This document shows positions 17,392 through 26,754 of a stretch of DNA of 64,000 nt, one piece after another. Made by a program: the position numbers and the translations under genes. The first letter of the stretch is position 1, and each line of letters starts with the position of its first letter. The DNA comes from Terribacillus saccharophilus (GTDB lineage: Bacteria > Bacillota > Bacilli > Bacillales > Amphibacillaceae). The notes under the pieces were generated by a model, which ran no database searches, was not told where the DNA came from, and was given only the letters and a program-made list of their open reading frames with translations. The stretch lies in the NCBI RefSeq assembly GCF_002272745.1, contig NZ_NPBD01000002.1, forward strand, positions 186,001 to 250,000, in the 5' to 3' direction.

Positions 17392-18439
17392 TGATTCCGC
17401 TTTTATGCGGAAAATTATTTCGGATTTACTGAACAGTGATGAACGACTGGAAGTTATCGGAACAGCCCGCAACGGCAAGGATGGTATGGAGCAAATCAGT
17501 CAGCTGAAACCAGATGTAGTCACAATGGATGTAGAAATGCCGATCATGAACGGACTGGATGCGCTGAAGCAAATCATGCAGAAGCATCCGCTCCCAGTTG
17601 TCATGCTTTCCAGCTTAACGAAGCAAGGTGCAGATATGACCATTCATGCCATGTCACTCGGTGCGGTTGATTTTATTGCAAAACCGTCTGGTTCCATATC
17701 CTTGGATTTGGATAAGGTGCGGGATGAGTTGGTCGTCAAAGTTGTGGCGGCAGCATCCTCTCGTCTCTCAATCAGAGAGCAAGTAAAAGCAGCGGAGGTA
17801 AAGGTTTTTGCGAAGGCCCCTGCGAAGAATTCTGCTGATCGCAATTTGGTAGCTATTGGCACTTCTACAGGAGGTCCGAGAGCTTTACAGGAAGTTATCG
17901 GGAAACTGCCTTCTGCACTTGCTGCTCCTGTTGTTGTCGTCCAGCATATGCCGGTAGGTTTCACGAAGTCTCTGGCAGAAAGGCTGGACAGTCTAAGTGC
18001 AATTAAAGTCAAGGAAGCAGAACAAAATGAAACCTTAAGGAATGGCGTGGTTTATATCGCGCCAGGAGGATATCATCTGACGATAGTACAGGCAGACAGC
18101 AGGCTTATCGCCAAACTGACATTGGAAGACCCTGTGAAAGGGCATCGGCCTTCTGTAGACAGAATGTTCGAATCAATCAGCAGTTTGGTAAATGTGGATG
18201 TATGTACAGTCATCATGACAGGCATGGGAGCAGATGGAACTGAGGGTCTGAGAAAAATGAAAGACAAGCTGCCATCTGTATACAGCATCGGTGAATCAGC
18301 AGAATCGTGTGTTGTTTATGGGATGCCTAGGGCGGCTGCGGAAGCCGGACTGCTGCATCATGTTTGTCCGGTCCAGTCAATCGCCTCGGCAATCCAACAA
18401 AGAATCAATCTATTAGAGGGGGCCAACAAATGGAAATAG
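17363..18439 (+). CDS. cheB: Chemotaxis protein-glutamate methylesterase/deamidase CheB
   Basis: Adaptation enzyme that removes methyl groups from, or deamidates, chemoreceptor glutamates. The N-terminal receiver has D10/D11 and phospho-acceptor D56 (TMDVEMP). The C-terminal esterase has the catalytic triad S168 (GTSTGGPRAL), H195 (VVQHMP) and D291 (GMGADGTEG). The length of 358 aa is complete. Start ATG 17363 is preceded by GGGAGGAAC and lies inside the flhG 3' end. Its activator CheA is encoded next. Confidence 0.98.
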   Translation: MGKIRVLVVDDSAFMRKIISDLLNSDERLEVIGTARNGKDGMEQISQLKPDVVTMDVEMPIMNGLDALKQIMQKHPLPVVMLSSLTKQGADMTIHAMSLGAVDFIAKPSGSISLDLDKVRDELVVKVVAAASSRLSIREQVKAAEVKVFAKAPAKNSADRNLVAIGTSTGGPRALQEVIGKLPSALAAPVVVVQHMPVGFTKSLAERLDSLSAIKVKEAEQNETLRNGVVYIAPGGYHLTIVQADSRLIAKLTLEDPVKGHRPSVDRMFESISSLVNVDVCTVIMTGMGADGTEGLRKMKDKLPSVYSIGESAESCVVYGMPRAAAEAGLLHHVCPVQSIASAIQQRINLLEGANKWK

Positions 18440-20430
18440 ATCAGTATTTAGGTGTATTCATCGAAGAAAGCAAAGAACATCTTCAAGCCTTGAACCAGAA
18501 TTTGCTGGAACTTGAAAAGCAGCCGGAAAATATCGGTGTAGTCAATGAAATTTTCCGTTCTGCTCATACGCTAAAAGGCATGTCTGCTACGATGGGTTAT
18601 CAGGATTTAGCTAATTTGACACATCAAATGGAAAACGTACTCGATGCAATTCGTAACCAACAGATTAAAATCAACCCGGACATCCTGGATATTGTTTTTG
18701 ACGCTGTGGATAGTCTGGAAGAAATGGTCCTCGATATTGAATCTGGAGGAGCAGGAACTAAAGAGGTAAGTGAATTGGTCAGTCAGCTTGCGGCAATTGA
18801 GTCTGGTGAGGCACCGCTTCAGGCTGCCGCAGCAGTTGCGGAGGAACCAGTCAGTGATACATCAGGTCTTATTCTGGATGAATTTGAGCTGGCGGTATTG
18901 CGGGAGAGCGAAGAAAAAGGGTTCCAAAACTTCTACACCAAAGTTACGTTGCGAGAGGATTGCATGCTTAAAGCTGCTCGAGTTTACATGGTATTCGAAG
19001 TACTTGAGTCCTTGGGTGAGGTCGTTAAAAGTAATCCGGATGTTTCCCAGCTTGAGGATGAAGCATTCGATCTGACATTTGAAGTATTACTTGTGACACA
19101 AGAGCCGAAAGAACTTATTGAGGAAAAGGTTCTCAAAGTATCGGAAATTGATGCTGTTTCCATCCAAAACTTCTTCATCGATACATATAAGCACATACAA
19201 GATGAAGGGCAAGAAGAAGTAACTGCTTCTGTGGATGAAAAAAAGGTTGAAGAAACAACAATCGAGAAAAAAGCCCAGCAGAGCAACAAGACGATTCGCG
19301 TCAATATCGAACGCCTTGACATTCTAATGAATTTGTTTGAGGAACTAGTTATAGATCGCGGCAGACTTGAGCAGATTGCTGATGATGTAAAACATCCAGA
19401 ACTACATGAGACAGTAGAACGGATGGCGAGAATTTCCGGAGATCTTCAGAGTATTGTTCTGACTATGCGAATGGTATCAATTGATCAAGTATTCAATCGC
19501 TTCCCGCGCATGGTAAGACAGCTTGCAAAAGATCTTGGCAAGAAAATCGATCTGCAAATTGAAGGCGCTGAAACAGAGCTCGATCGCACAGTTATAGATG
19601 AAATTGGTGACCCACTTGTACATCTAATTCGCAATAGTCTGGATCATGGCGTTGAAACTCCGGAAGTAAGACGAGAGTTAGGTAAGCCGGAAACGGGTAC
19701 AATCAAACTGAAAGCCTACCATTCTGGTAATCATGTATTTATCGATATTACCGACGATGGTGCTGGAATCAATCGGAAGAAAGTTACTGAAAAAGCAATT
19801 AATAATGGTCTTATTACAAAAGAACAAGCAGCAATCATGAATGACAACCAGGTATTCAGCTTGATTATGCAAAGCGGATTCTCAACAGCTGACACCATTT
19901 CAGATATTTCAGGTCGTGGAGTTGGGTTGGATGTTGTCAGAAATACAATCGAATCACTTGGTGGAACAATTACAATAAATTCCGAAGAAGGAAAAGGATC
20001 TATATTCAGTATTGAATTGCCGCTGACATTATCAATTATCAGTGTCCTACTTGTAGAGATCCAAAATGAGAAATATGCTGTTCCGCTATCTTCAATCATT
20101 GAGACAGCAATTATTCCGAAAGCGGATATCATGCATGTTCATAATCAAGCAGTAATCGATTTCCGGGGCAGAGTCGTTCCGCTTGTTTCCTTGAAAGAAG
20201 TTTTCCAAGTACCGGAAGTAAAAGAAGAAACGGATTATTACTCTGTGGTCATTATTAAAAAAGGTGACAAATCAGCAGGATTAATTGTGGACGGCTTTAT
20301 TGGACAGCAAGAAATCGTCCTTAAATCCCTTGGAAATTACTTAACTGAAATTTTCGCTATCTCTGGAGCTACTATTTTAGGAGATGGCCAAGTAGCACTT
20401 ATTATCGATAGCAATGCGTTAATTAAATAA
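18430..20430 (+). CDS. cheA: Chemotaxis histidine kinase CheA
   Basis: Kinase that phosphorylates CheY and CheB in receptor arrays. Domains in order: P1 Hpt with phospho-acceptor H46 (RSAHTLKGMSATMGY); P2-type substrate-binding region (~150-270); P3 dimerisation helix (IRVNIERLDILMNLFEELV); P4 ATPase with N box HLIRNSLDHGVE and G boxes ITDDGAGI and SGRGVGLDVV; and the P5 CheW-like domain. Start ATG 18430 follows GAGGGGG and overlaps the cheB stop by 10 nt, giving 666 aa; a longer in-frame reading from 18364 lacks a binding site. Confidence 0.98.
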   Translation: MEIDQYLGVFIEESKEHLQALNQNLLELEKQPENIGVVNEIFRSAHTLKGMSATMGYQDLANLTHQMENVLDAIRNQQIKINPDILDIVFDAVDSLEEMVLDIESGGAGTKEVSELVSQLAAIESGEAPLQAAAAVAEEPVSDTSGLILDEFELAVLRESEEKGFQNFYTKVTLREDCMLKAARVYMVFEVLESLGEVVKSNPDVSQLEDEAFDLTFEVLLVTQEPKELIEEKVLKVSEIDAVSIQNFFIDTYKHIQDEGQEEVTASVDEKKVEETTIEKKAQQSNKTIRVNIERLDILMNLFEELVIDRGRLEQIADDVKHPELHETVERMARISGDLQSIVLTMRMVSIDQVFNRFPRMVRQLAKDLGKKIDLQIEGAETELDRTVIDEIGDPLVHLIRNSLDHGVETPEVRRELGKPETGTIKLKAYHSGNHVFIDITDDGAGINRKKVTEKAINNGLITKEQAAIMNDNQVFSLIMQSGFSTADTISDISGRGVGLDVVRNTIESLGGTITINSEEGKGSIFSIELPLTLSIISVLLVEIQNEKYAVPLSSIIETAIIPKADIMHVHNQAVIDFRGRVVPLVSLKEVFQVPEVKEETDYYSVVIIKKGDKSAGLIVDGFIGQQEIVLKSLGNYLTEIFAISGATILGDGQVALIIDSNALIK

Positions 20431-20442
20431 GGAGGGTTCATC

Positions 20443-20913
20443 ATGGCAGAAGAAATCGTACAAGATGTGAAAGTAATTGTTTTTCAGTTAAAAAACGAAG
20501 AATACGCAGTACCTGTAACACAAGTAGGGTCTATCGAGAAGATGGAGCACATTACGAGAGTTCCAAATACAGAGAGCTTTATCAAAGGTGTTATCAATAT
20601 GCGTGGTGTTGTTACGCCAATCGTTGATTTGCGAAGCCGTCTTGGACTTGAAGAGACTCCGGTCGATGAAAATACAAGAATCATCATTGTGGATCTCGAT
20701 GACACATCAATGGGTTTGATTGTGGATGCAGCGAATGATGTCGTGGATATCCCAGTAGATAAAATCGAAGAGGCGCCGCAAGTCATTGGGGCAATCAATG
20801 TCGATTACATCGATGGAGTAGTGAAACTTGAAGACAGACTTGTGATTTTACTTGATCTAAGAAAAGTCTTGAAATTCCATGAAATCGAAGCTATCAAGTC
20901 CATCGAAAGCTAA
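20443..20913 (+). CDS. cheW: Chemotaxis coupling protein CheW
   Basis: SH3-like adaptor, 156 aa, that links CheA to chemoreceptors. The typical core is visible: VIVFQLKNEEYAVPVTQVGS at ~11-30, the VPNTESFIKGVINMRGVVTP block at ~42-61 and VDIPVDKIEEAPQVIG later. It follows a strong AAGGAGGGTTC site. The stop TAA shares its last base with the cheC ATG (TAATG), indicating coupled translation. Confidence 0.97.
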   Translation: MAEEIVQDVKVIVFQLKNEEYAVPVTQVGSIEKMEHITRVPNTESFIKGVINMRGVVTPIVDLRSRLGLEETPVDENTRIIIVDLDDTSMGLIVDAANDVVDIPVDKIEEAPQVIGAINVDYIDGVVKLEDRLVILLDLRKVLKFHEIEAIKSIES

Positions 20914-21557
20914 TGTATGATCTACGCTATATAACGGATGATCAGCTGGATGCATTGAAAGAAGCAGGAAACATCGGAGCAGGCAATGCAGCTACGGCGC
21001 TTTCCACTTTGCTCCGCCAAGATATCGATATGAAAGTGCCGGCAGTTCGAATCTGTCACTTTAATGAGCTGATTGAATCTATTGGCGGGGCTGAGCAGCC
21101 GCTGGCAGCTATCTATCTTAGGGTTCAGGGAGATGCGCCAGGAAATATGTTCTTTTTGCTCCAACCTGCTGAAGCAGAGTTATTCGTACATTATATAACT
21201 GGAGATGAGAGCTTCTCATGGTCCAACACGTCCAATGATGATATCAATCTTTCTGCTTTGCATGAAATGGGAAACATCTTGGCAGGAAGTTACTTATCTG
21301 CAATTAGCGACTTCGCCAAAGTGAATATGCAGCCATCGGTTCCGCAAATAAGTGTCGATATGGGAGGAGCCATCTTGGCAAACGGTTTAATCGAGATAGC
21401 CGAGGAAAGCGATTATACCGTTGTCATCGATACAGTCATATCACTGAGCGATCCGAATCAGCAGCAGCATATGGTTGAGGGGAAATTTCTGCTGTTGCTT
21501 CATCCAGATGCATTCGGTCATCTATTTCGTGCTTTAGGAGTCGAGGAAGATGACTGA
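20913..21557 (+). CDS. cheC: CheY-P phosphatase CheC
   Basis: CheC removes phosphate from CheY-P and binds CheD, completing the CheC/CheD/CheY-P adaptation loop known in B. subtilis. It is 214 aa with a duplicated fold. Both catalytic centres are intact: DALKEAGN (residues ~9-16) and SALHEMGN (~112-119), each keeping the Glu and Asn. It lacks the FliN tail and the N-terminal CheY-binding peptide that mark FliY. It overlaps cheD by 8 nt. Confidence 0.97.
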   Translation: MYDLRYITDDQLDALKEAGNIGAGNAATALSTLLRQDIDMKVPAVRICHFNELIESIGGAEQPLAAIYLRVQGDAPGNMFFLLQPAEAELFVHYITGDESFSWSNTSNDDINLSALHEMGNILAGSYLSAISDFAKVNMQPSVPQISVDMGGAILANGLIEIAEESDYTVVIDTVISLSDPNQQQHMVEGKFLLLLHPDAFGHLFRALGVEEDD

Positions 21558-22044
21558 AGCTGAAATCATGCATGTTGGGATTGCCGATGCAAAAATCGTC
21601 GCCTTTCCACAACATCTTCGGACAGCCGGGCTTGGTTCTTGTGTCGGGGTTGTTGTATACGATAAGCAAAAGAAAATTGCTGGTATGGCACATGTCATGC
21701 TGCCCGACTCTAGTCTAGCCAAACAGACACAGATGAACCGAAACAAATATGCAGATACAGCTTTGGACGATTTGATTGCCAATCTGCTGCGTCACGGGGC
21801 AAGAAAAAGTCGCTTCAAAGCGAAGCTTGCAGGCGGAGCGCAGATGTTCTCCTTCTTGTCCAGTGACGAGAAAATGCGAATTGGTCCGCGTAATATTGAA
21901 GCAGTAGAGCAGAAGCTTCGAGAATATCGCATACCCATCGAGAGCAAGGATGTCGGGGGGAGCAATGGACGTACGATTGAATTCAATACAGATACATGTG
22001 GTTTGAAGATTAAAACAGTAAGTAAAGAGGAAGCGATCATATAA
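21550..22044 (+). CDS. cheD: Chemoreceptor glutamine deamidase CheD
   Basis: Deamidates receptor glutamines and, in Bacillus, binds CheC and receptors to tune kinase activity. The length is 164 aa. Catalytic C31 (LGSCVGVVVYD) and H48 (AHVMLP) are present, along with the conserved SRFKAKLAGGAQMFSF and SKDVGGSNGRTI segments. Its ATG lies inside the cheC end. The stop at 22042-22044 precedes sigD with a 50-nt gap that contains the sigD binding site. Confidence 0.97.
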   Translation: MTEAEIMHVGIADAKIVAFPQHLRTAGLGSCVGVVVYDKQKKIAGMAHVMLPDSSLAKQTQMNRNKYADTALDDLIANLLRHGARKSRFKAKLAGGAQMFSFLSSDEKMRIGPRNIEAVEQKLREYRIPIESKDVGGSNGRTIEFNTDTCGLKIKTVSKEEAII

Positions 22045-22094
22045 TGGAGCAGCTTCATTCTTATGACGTAACAGCAAACAAAGGAGGGAGTTTC

Positions 22095-22871
22095 ATGATC
22101 AATTATGGATCAGAAACAGAACAGCAGTATTGGAACAGCTGGTTTTATAAAAAAGATAGCGAAGCTGCCAATGAATTGATGCGGATGTATATGCATGTAG
22201 TCGATTACCATACGCAGCGCATCGCTGCGCACCTTCCCTCCAGTGTGAGCAGAGATGATGTCAGAAGCTTCGGTTACACGGGATTGTATGATGCTTTACA
22301 AAAGTTTGAGCCAAGCCGGGATTTTAAATTTGAAACTTATGCTTCCTTCCGAGTCAGAGGAGCCATCATGGACGGACTGCGGAAGGAAGACTGGCTTCCC
22401 CGAACGGTACGTGATAAAGTAAAAAAAATAGAAGCAGCTGCGAGCAATCTCGAACAATCACTGGAACGGAAACCGACCAGCATAGAGATTGCAAAGCAGA
22501 CTGGCTTAAGCCGGGAGGAAGTAGAAGAAGCGGTGCGGGATGCGCTGTTCTCAAATATTCTCTCCATGGATGACAAGCCTGCTCGCCCAAAGCAAGACCA
22601 ACAGGATACTAGCTATGTTCTTCCTGATCTCAAGACACCGCAGCCGGAAGATGCAGTGCTGCAGAAGGAACTTGTGCTGCAGCTGACAGACAGCATTAAA
22701 CAGCTGAATCAGCATGAGCAGCTTGTTATCAGCCTTTTTTATAAAGAAGAATTAACGTTTACGGAAATCGGACACATACTGGAATTGACAACATCACGAA
22801 TTTCGCAAATTCATAAACGTGCCATATTCAAATTACGGGAATCTCTAGCCAAGCTTTCAGCAACTAGCTGA
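22095..22871 (+). CDS. sigD: RNA polymerase sigma factor SigD (FliA/sigma-28)
   Basis: Sigma factor for late flagellar, chemotaxis and autolysin genes. Region 2 is clear (RDDVRSFGYTGLYDALQKFE, then FKFETYASFRVRGAIMDGLR), region 3 follows (RTVRDKVKKIEAAASNLEQ), and region 4 has the helix-turn-helix TFTEIGHILELTTSRISQIH. Start ATG 22095 lies 5 nt after AAGGAGGGAG and gives 258 aa, near the B. subtilis length; an in-frame ATG at 22044 has no site. The gene sits near the distal end of a long operon, a position known in B. subtilis to influence the motile/non-motile switch. A 10-bp hairpin covers its stop codon. Confidence 0.98.
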   Translation: MINYGSETEQQYWNSWFYKKDSEAANELMRMYMHVVDYHTQRIAAHLPSSVSRDDVRSFGYTGLYDALQKFEPSRDFKFETYASFRVRGAIMDGLRKEDWLPRTVRDKVKKIEAAASNLEQSLERKPTSIEIAKQTGLSREEVEEAVRDALFSNILSMDDKPARPKQDQQDTSYVLPDLKTPQPEDAVLQKELVLQLTDSIKQLNQHEQLVISLFYKEELTFTEIGHILELTTSRISQIHKRAIFKLRESLAKLSATS

Positions 22872-22876
22872 AAGCT
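22852..22876 (+). other. Hairpin over the sigD stop codon
   Basis: Perfect inverted repeat AGCTTTCAGC / GCTGAAAGCT (10 bp, 5-nt loop) spans the last sigD codons and the TGA. It is followed only by TATTTCC, so it is a poor intrinsic terminator. It could attenuate transcription into swrB or protect the 3' end of a processed sigD mRNA; both are inferences. Confidence 0.45.
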
Positions 22877-22908
22877 ATTTCCAATTTTATACAGAAAGAA
22901 GGTTCTCC

Positions 22909-23379
22909 ATGCTCACACTACTAGTCTGTGCCAGTCTGCTCCTTCATGTACTGACCTTCATCGCTATCCGCGCATTGCAAACAAACGTACAGCAGCTGGA
23001 AAACCGGCATCAGAAGGATAAACAAGAGTACGAAGCGATGCTCAGTTCTATACTCAATGAATTGAAAGAAGAGAATGATCGACTTCTACATGCAGAACCT
23101 CAGCCAGTCAAAGCCTACTCGCCAAAAAACGTGGAGGAGAGAAACAGCCAATCTTCTCCAGCATCAGAAGACGACGCACATTCTGTTTCTGATTACACAC
23201 CGCCGCAACCAGTAGAGGAAGAAGATCAAGTATCCATGTCCAATCTCAGTCGCGTTCTGCAGCTTCATGATCAAGGATTGGCTTCTGTTGAGATTGCGAA
23301 GCAGCTCGGAATGGGGAAGACGGAAGTAGAATTGATTCTTTTAATGAAGAAAAATGGTGAAAATAACAGAAAAAGCTGA
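22909..23379 (+). CDS. swrB: Swarming motility protein SwrB (YlxL)
   Basis: Last gene of the fla/che block, 156 aa. It has an N-terminal membrane anchor (residues ~1-22, LTLLVCASLLLHVLTFIAI), a coiled coil (~25-60), a Pro/Ser/Glu-rich linker and a C-terminal helix-turn-helix-like segment (VLQLHDQGLASVEIAKQLGM, then GKTEVELILLMK). In B. subtilis SwrB promotes SigD activity and flagellar assembly by acting on the export gate. The middle is poorly conserved, so identity rests on the anchor, the C-terminal motif and position after sigD. Confidence 0.88.
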   Translation: MLTLLVCASLLLHVLTFIAIRALQTNVQQLENRHQKDKQEYEAMLSSILNELKEENDRLLHAEPQPVKAYSPKNVEERNSQSSPASEDDAHSVSDYTPPQPVEEEDQVSMSNLSRVLQLHDQGLASVEIAKQLGMGKTEVELILLMKKNGENNRKS

Positions 23380-23406
23380 GAAAGTACAAAAACATGTCTA
23401 AGATGC

Positions 23407-23435
23407 TTGATTGATGGTTATAGCTGTGCTATATT
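23407..23435 (+). promoter_or_regulatory. SigA-type promoter of rpsB
   Basis: TTGATT (23407-23412), 17-bp spacer, TATATT (23430-23435), with an extended -10 TGC directly upstream. It starts 27 nt after the swrB stop. It would give a leader of about 110 nt before rpsB, separating ribosomal protein expression from the flagellar operon. Confidence 0.65.
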
Positions 23436-23472
23436 TATTTTTGGTGTTAATACACACGTCTGCCGATTTTTA

Positions 23473-23502
23473 CGGGAGGTGCTGACAGTTTGTCAGTTCC
23501 CG
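23473..23502 (+). promoter_or_regulatory. Hairpin in the rpsB leader (putative S2 autoregulatory RNA)
   Basis: CGGGA (23473-23477) pairs with TCCCG (23498-23502), and CTGAC (23482-23486) pairs with GTCAG (23492-23496), giving a bulged stem-loop about 50 nt upstream of the rpsB start. The position suits autoregulation by ribosomal protein S2, but no match to a defined motif could be tested. Confidence 0.4.
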
Positions 23503-23551
23503 ATAAAAGATGAAGCAGTCGGAGGAGAAAAAACCATTAGGAGGAAACACT

Positions 23552-24295
23552 ATGTCAGTCATTTCAATGAAACAATTGCTTGAAGCTGGTGTTCATTTCG
23601 GTCACCAGACTCGCCGTTGGAACCCGAAAATGAAGAAATACATCTTCACTGAGCGTAACGGCATCTACATCATCGACCTTCAGAAAACAGTTAAGAAAGT
23701 CGACGAAGCTTACAACTACGTGAAAGAACTTGCTGCTGATGGCGGTACAATTCTTTTCGTAGGTACGAAGAAACAAGCACAGGAATCTGTGAAAGAAGAA
23801 GCGATCCGTTCTGGTCAGTACTTTGTTAACCAACGTTGGTTGGGTGGTACGCTTACTAACTTCCAGACAATCCGCAAACGTATCAACCGTTTAAAATCCA
23901 TCGAGCGCATGGAAGAAGACGGTACTTTCGAAGTACTTCCTAAAAAAGAAGTAGTAGGTTTGCTTAAAGAAAAAGAACGTCTTGTTAAATTCCTTGGCGG
24001 TATCAAAGACATGGAAAGAATCCCTGACGCTCTATTCGTTATCGACCCACGCAAAGAAAGAATCGCAATTGCAGAAGCTCATAAATTGAATATTCCAATC
24101 ATCGGTATCGTTGATACTAACTGTGATCCGGACGAAATCGATTACGTGATCCCTGCAAATGATGACGCAATCCGCGCTGTCAAATTGCTTACTTCCAAAA
24201 TGGCTGATGCTATCTTGGAGTCCAAGCAAGGTGAAGAATTGGAAGACCAAGAAGCTCCAGCTGCTGAAGAAGCTACAGAAGCTGTAAGCGAGTAA
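23552..24295 (+). CDS. rpsB: 30S ribosomal protein S2
   Basis: Small-subunit protein of 247 aa that binds near the 30S head/platform. The S2 signatures are present: [20 protein letters not shown] at the N-terminus, and [19 protein letters not shown] followed by IVDTNCDPD further on. An acidic Ala/Glu tail ends the protein. Start ATG 23552 follows AGGAGGAAAC at ideal spacing; an in-frame ATG at 23510 would add 14 residues and its own site is less convincing. A strong terminator follows. Confidence 0.98.
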   Translation: MSVISMKQLLEAGVHFGHQTRRWNPKMKKYIFTERNGIYIIDLQKTVKKVDEAYNYVKELAADGGTILFVGTKKQAQESVKEEAIRSGQYFVNQRWLGGTLTNFQTIRKRINRLKSIERMEEDGTFEVLPKKEVVGLLKEKERLVKFLGGIKDMERIPDALFVIDPRKERIAIAEAHKLNIPIIGIVDTNCDPDEIDYVIPANDDAIRAVKLLTSKMADAILESKQGEELEDQEAPAAEEATEAVSE

Positions 24296-24301
24296 TGGAT
24301 G

Positions 24302-24338
24302 AAGGGTGATAAGGGGGGACCTTTTATCACCCTTTTTT
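24302..24338 (+). terminator. Intrinsic terminator after rpsB
   Basis: AAGGGTGATAA (24302-24312) pairs perfectly with TTATCACCCTT (24324-24334), followed by six T. It lies between rpsB and tsf and probably lowers tsf transcription relative to rpsB. Confidence 0.85.
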
Positions 24339-24377
24339 CAAGAAATAAATTGTCCAAATCCTAAGGAGGCATTTACG

Positions 24378-25259
24378 ATGGCAATCACGGCACAAATGGT
24401 AAAAGAATTGCGCGAAAAAACTGGCGCAGGTATGATGGATTGTAAAAAAGCTTTGACACAAACAGATGGTGACATGGAGAAAGCGATCGATTACCTTCGC
24501 GAGAACGGTATTGCGAAAGCTGCTAAGAAAGCGGATCGTATCGCTGCAGAAGGTTTAACTTTCATCGCTACAGAAGGCGACCTTGCTGTATTACTTGAAG
24601 TGAACTGTGAAACTGACTTCGTTACAAAGAACGATCAGTTCAAAACACTATTGAATGATCTTGCTCAGCACATTCTTACTAACAAACCAGCTAACGTAGA
24701 AGAAGCACTGGAACAAAAAATCAACGGTGACCAAACTGTTGGTGAATACATCAATGCTGCTATCGCAAAAATCGGAGAAAAGATTTCTCTTCGCCGCTTC
24801 GCACTTGCAAGCAAAGAAGAAAACCAAGCATTCGGCGCTTACACACATGGCGGCGGACGTATCGGTGTATTGGCATTACTTGACGGTACAACTGATGCAG
24901 AGCTTGGTAAAGATGTTGCAATGCACATCGCTGCGGTTAACCCTCGTTACGTTTCCCGTGATGCAGTTGCTGCTGACGAAGTAGAACGTGAGCGCGAAGT
25001 GTTGAAAACACAAGCTCTAAACGAAGGTAAGCCAGAAAACATCGTTGAGAAGATGGTAGAAGGCCGTCTTGGTAAGTTCTTCGAAGAGATCTGCTTGCTT
25101 GAACAAAGCTTCATCAAAGATCCAGATCAAAAAGTGAAGAAATACGTATCCGACAAAGGTGCTTCTGTAGTTAACTTTGTTCGTTATGAAGTGGGCGAAG
25201 GTATGGAAAAACGTGAAGATAACTTCGTTGACGAAGTAATGAGCCAAGTTAAAAAATAA
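24378..25259 (+). CDS. tsf: Elongation factor Ts
   Basis: Nucleotide exchange factor for EF-Tu, 293 aa. The N-terminal UBA-like domain and EF-Ts signature 1 ([16 protein letters not shown], ~10-25) are clear, followed by the TDFV motif in [14 protein letters not shown] that contacts EF-Tu and two core subdomains. Start ATG 24378 follows AAGGAGG; the in-frame codons upstream fall inside the rpsB terminator. The high-expression codon pattern matches that of rpsB. Confidence 0.98.
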   Translation: MAITAQMVKELREKTGAGMMDCKKALTQTDGDMEKAIDYLRENGIAKAAKKADRIAAEGLTFIATEGDLAVLLEVNCETDFVTKNDQFKTLLNDLAQHILTNKPANVEEALEQKINGDQTVGEYINAAIAKIGEKISLRRFALASKEENQAFGAYTHGGGRIGVLALLDGTTDAELGKDVAMHIAAVNPRYVSRDAVAADEVEREREVLKTQALNEGKPENIVEKMVEGRLGKFFEEICLLEQSFIKDPDQKVKKYVSDKGASVVNFVRYEVGEGMEKREDNFVDEVMSQVKK

Positions 25260-25270
25260 GTACGACAAAA

Positions 25271-25297
25271 GAGGGGACACTTGGTGTTCCCTTTTTT
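25271..25297 (+). terminator. Intrinsic terminator after tsf
   Basis: GGGGACAC (25273-25280) pairs with GTGTTCCC (25284-25291) around a 3-nt loop with one G-T pair, followed by a six-T tract. Confidence 0.75.
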
Positions 25298-25324
25298 ACA
25301 AAATACATACCTTTGGAGGCAATG

Positions 25325-26050
25325 ATGACTACAGCACCTTATAAACGAATCGTATTAAAACTAAGTGGAGAAGCACTAAGCGGCCAAGTCGGCTATGGTA
25401 TTGAACCTTCCGTCATCCGTTCGATTGCGGAACAAGTAAAAGAAGTAGCTGAAATGGGAGTGGAAGTTGCTGTTGTTGTAGGCGGCGGTAACATCTGGCG
25501 CGGAAAAGTAGGCAGCGAGATGGGAATGGACCGTGCAAATGCTGACTATATGGGTATGCTGGCAACAGTGATGAACTCTCTTGCATTACAGGATAGCTTG
25601 GAGAACCTTGATGTTCCGACAAGAGTTCAGACATCTATTGAAATGCGCCAAGTAGCTGAGCCGTATATCCGTCGTAAGGCGATTCGTCACCTTGAGAAAA
25701 AACGTGTTGTCATTTTTGCAGCAGGTACAGGTAACCCGTACTTCTCGACTGATACAACAGCGGCCTTAAGAGCAGCTGAAATTGAAGCTGAAGTAATCCT
25801 GATGGCCAAGAATAATGTCGATGGCGTGTATAATGCAGATCCTAAATTGGTAGCAGATGCTGTGAAGTATGACACTCTAACTTATTTGGATATCCTGAAC
25901 GAAGGACTGGGAGTCATGGATGCGACAGCCTCCACTTTATGTATGGATAATGATATTCCACTACTTGTGTTCTCTATTAGTGAAAAAGGAAATATCAAAA
26001 AAGCAGTTTCCGGTGAGAGTATCGGAACGATTATTAGGGGGAATAAATAA
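25325..26050 (+). CDS. pyrH: Uridylate kinase (UMP kinase)
   Basis: Hexameric amino-acid-kinase-fold enzyme that phosphorylates UMP to UDP in pyrimidine synthesis. Visible motifs are [13 protein letters not shown] (~8-20), [13 protein letters not shown] for the phosphate loop, [20 protein letters not shown] and [12 protein letters not shown]. Of two adjacent ATG codons, 25325 has the better spacing after TTTGGAGG and gives 241 aa. Its stop shares a base with the frr ATG, so the pair is coupled. Confidence 0.97.
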   Translation: MTTAPYKRIVLKLSGEALSGQVGYGIEPSVIRSIAEQVKEVAEMGVEVAVVVGGGNIWRGKVGSEMGMDRANADYMGMLATVMNSLALQDSLENLDVPTRVQTSIEMRQVAEPYIRRKAIRHLEKKRVVIFAAGTGNPYFSTDTTAALRAAEIEAEVILMAKNNVDGVYNADPKLVADAVKYDTLTYLDILNEGLGVMDATASTLCMDNDIPLLVFSISEKGNIKKAVSGESIGTIIRGNK

Positions 26051-26607
26051 TGTCAACAGCAATCATTTCTGATGCGAAAAGCAAGATGACACAGGCAGTA
26101 CAGGCTTTTTCCAGGCAGCTGGCGACTGTACGTGCTGGACGTGCGAACCCATCTCTTTTGGATAATGTCTATGCAGATTATTATGGTGCTTCCACACCGT
26201 TAAACCAATTAGCAAGTATTACAGCTCCAGAAGCACGCATGCTTGTTATCACACCTTACGACAAAACAGCGATCTCCGATATCGAAAAAGCTATCCAAAA
26301 GGCTGACCTTGGTCTATCTCCTTCTAGTGACGGTAATTTAATTCGTCTTAGCATCCCTGCGCTGACAGAGGAGCGACGTAAGGATTTAGTAAAAGTCGTT
26401 TCTAAATATTTAGAAGAGGCTAAAGTACAAATCCGTAATATTCGCCGTGACAGCAACGATCAATTGAAAAAAGCTGAGAAGAATAAAGAAATCACAGCTG
26501 ATGAACTAAAAGGCTTCCAGGATGATGTGCAAACGGAAACGGATAAGCACATTACCCAGCTTGAAGGTCTTGCAAAGGACAAAGAAAAAGAAATATTGGA
26601 AGTTTGA
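26050..26607 (+). CDS. frr: Ribosome recycling factor
   Basis: Splits post-termination ribosomes together with EF-G. At 185 aa it has the canonical length, with two-domain RRF features: the [19 protein letters not shown] segment (~30-48) at the domain I/II hinge, then [20 protein letters not shown] and [16 protein letters not shown] in the helical bundle. The first base of its ATG is the last base of the pyrH stop. A terminator follows. Confidence 0.98.
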   Translation: MSTAIISDAKSKMTQAVQAFSRQLATVRAGRANPSLLDNVYADYYGASTPLNQLASITAPEARMLVITPYDKTAISDIEKAIQKADLGLSPSSDGNLIRLSIPALTEERRKDLVKVVSKYLEEAKVQIRNIRRDSNDQLKKAEKNKEITADELKGFQDDVQTETDKHITQLEGLAKDKEKEILEV

Positions 26608-26634
26608 CCCTTAACCATGTAAAATAAGTAGTAC

Positions 26635-26662
26635 AAGACCCTCTTGTTAAAGGGGGTTTTTG
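26635..26662 (+). terminator. Probable terminator after frr
   Basis: AAGACCC (from 26635) can pair, with one wobble, with the GGGGTTTT run around 26653-26660, followed by more T. The stem is short and AT-rich, so strength is uncertain. About 95 nt then separate it from uppS, where I see no clear promoter. Confidence 0.5.
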
Positions 26663-26754
26663 CTCTTTTTTGCGAGAAGCAATGAGCAGTACTGCACAGG
26701 GCGCCTCTGGCTCTTTTCAGTCAGCAGAGAAAAAAGCCCAATGGAGGATTCAAA

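Noticed and set aside
23510..23551. Longer RpsB start at 23510
   Set aside because: AGGAGG just before ATG 23552 and the S2 family length favour the shorter protein.
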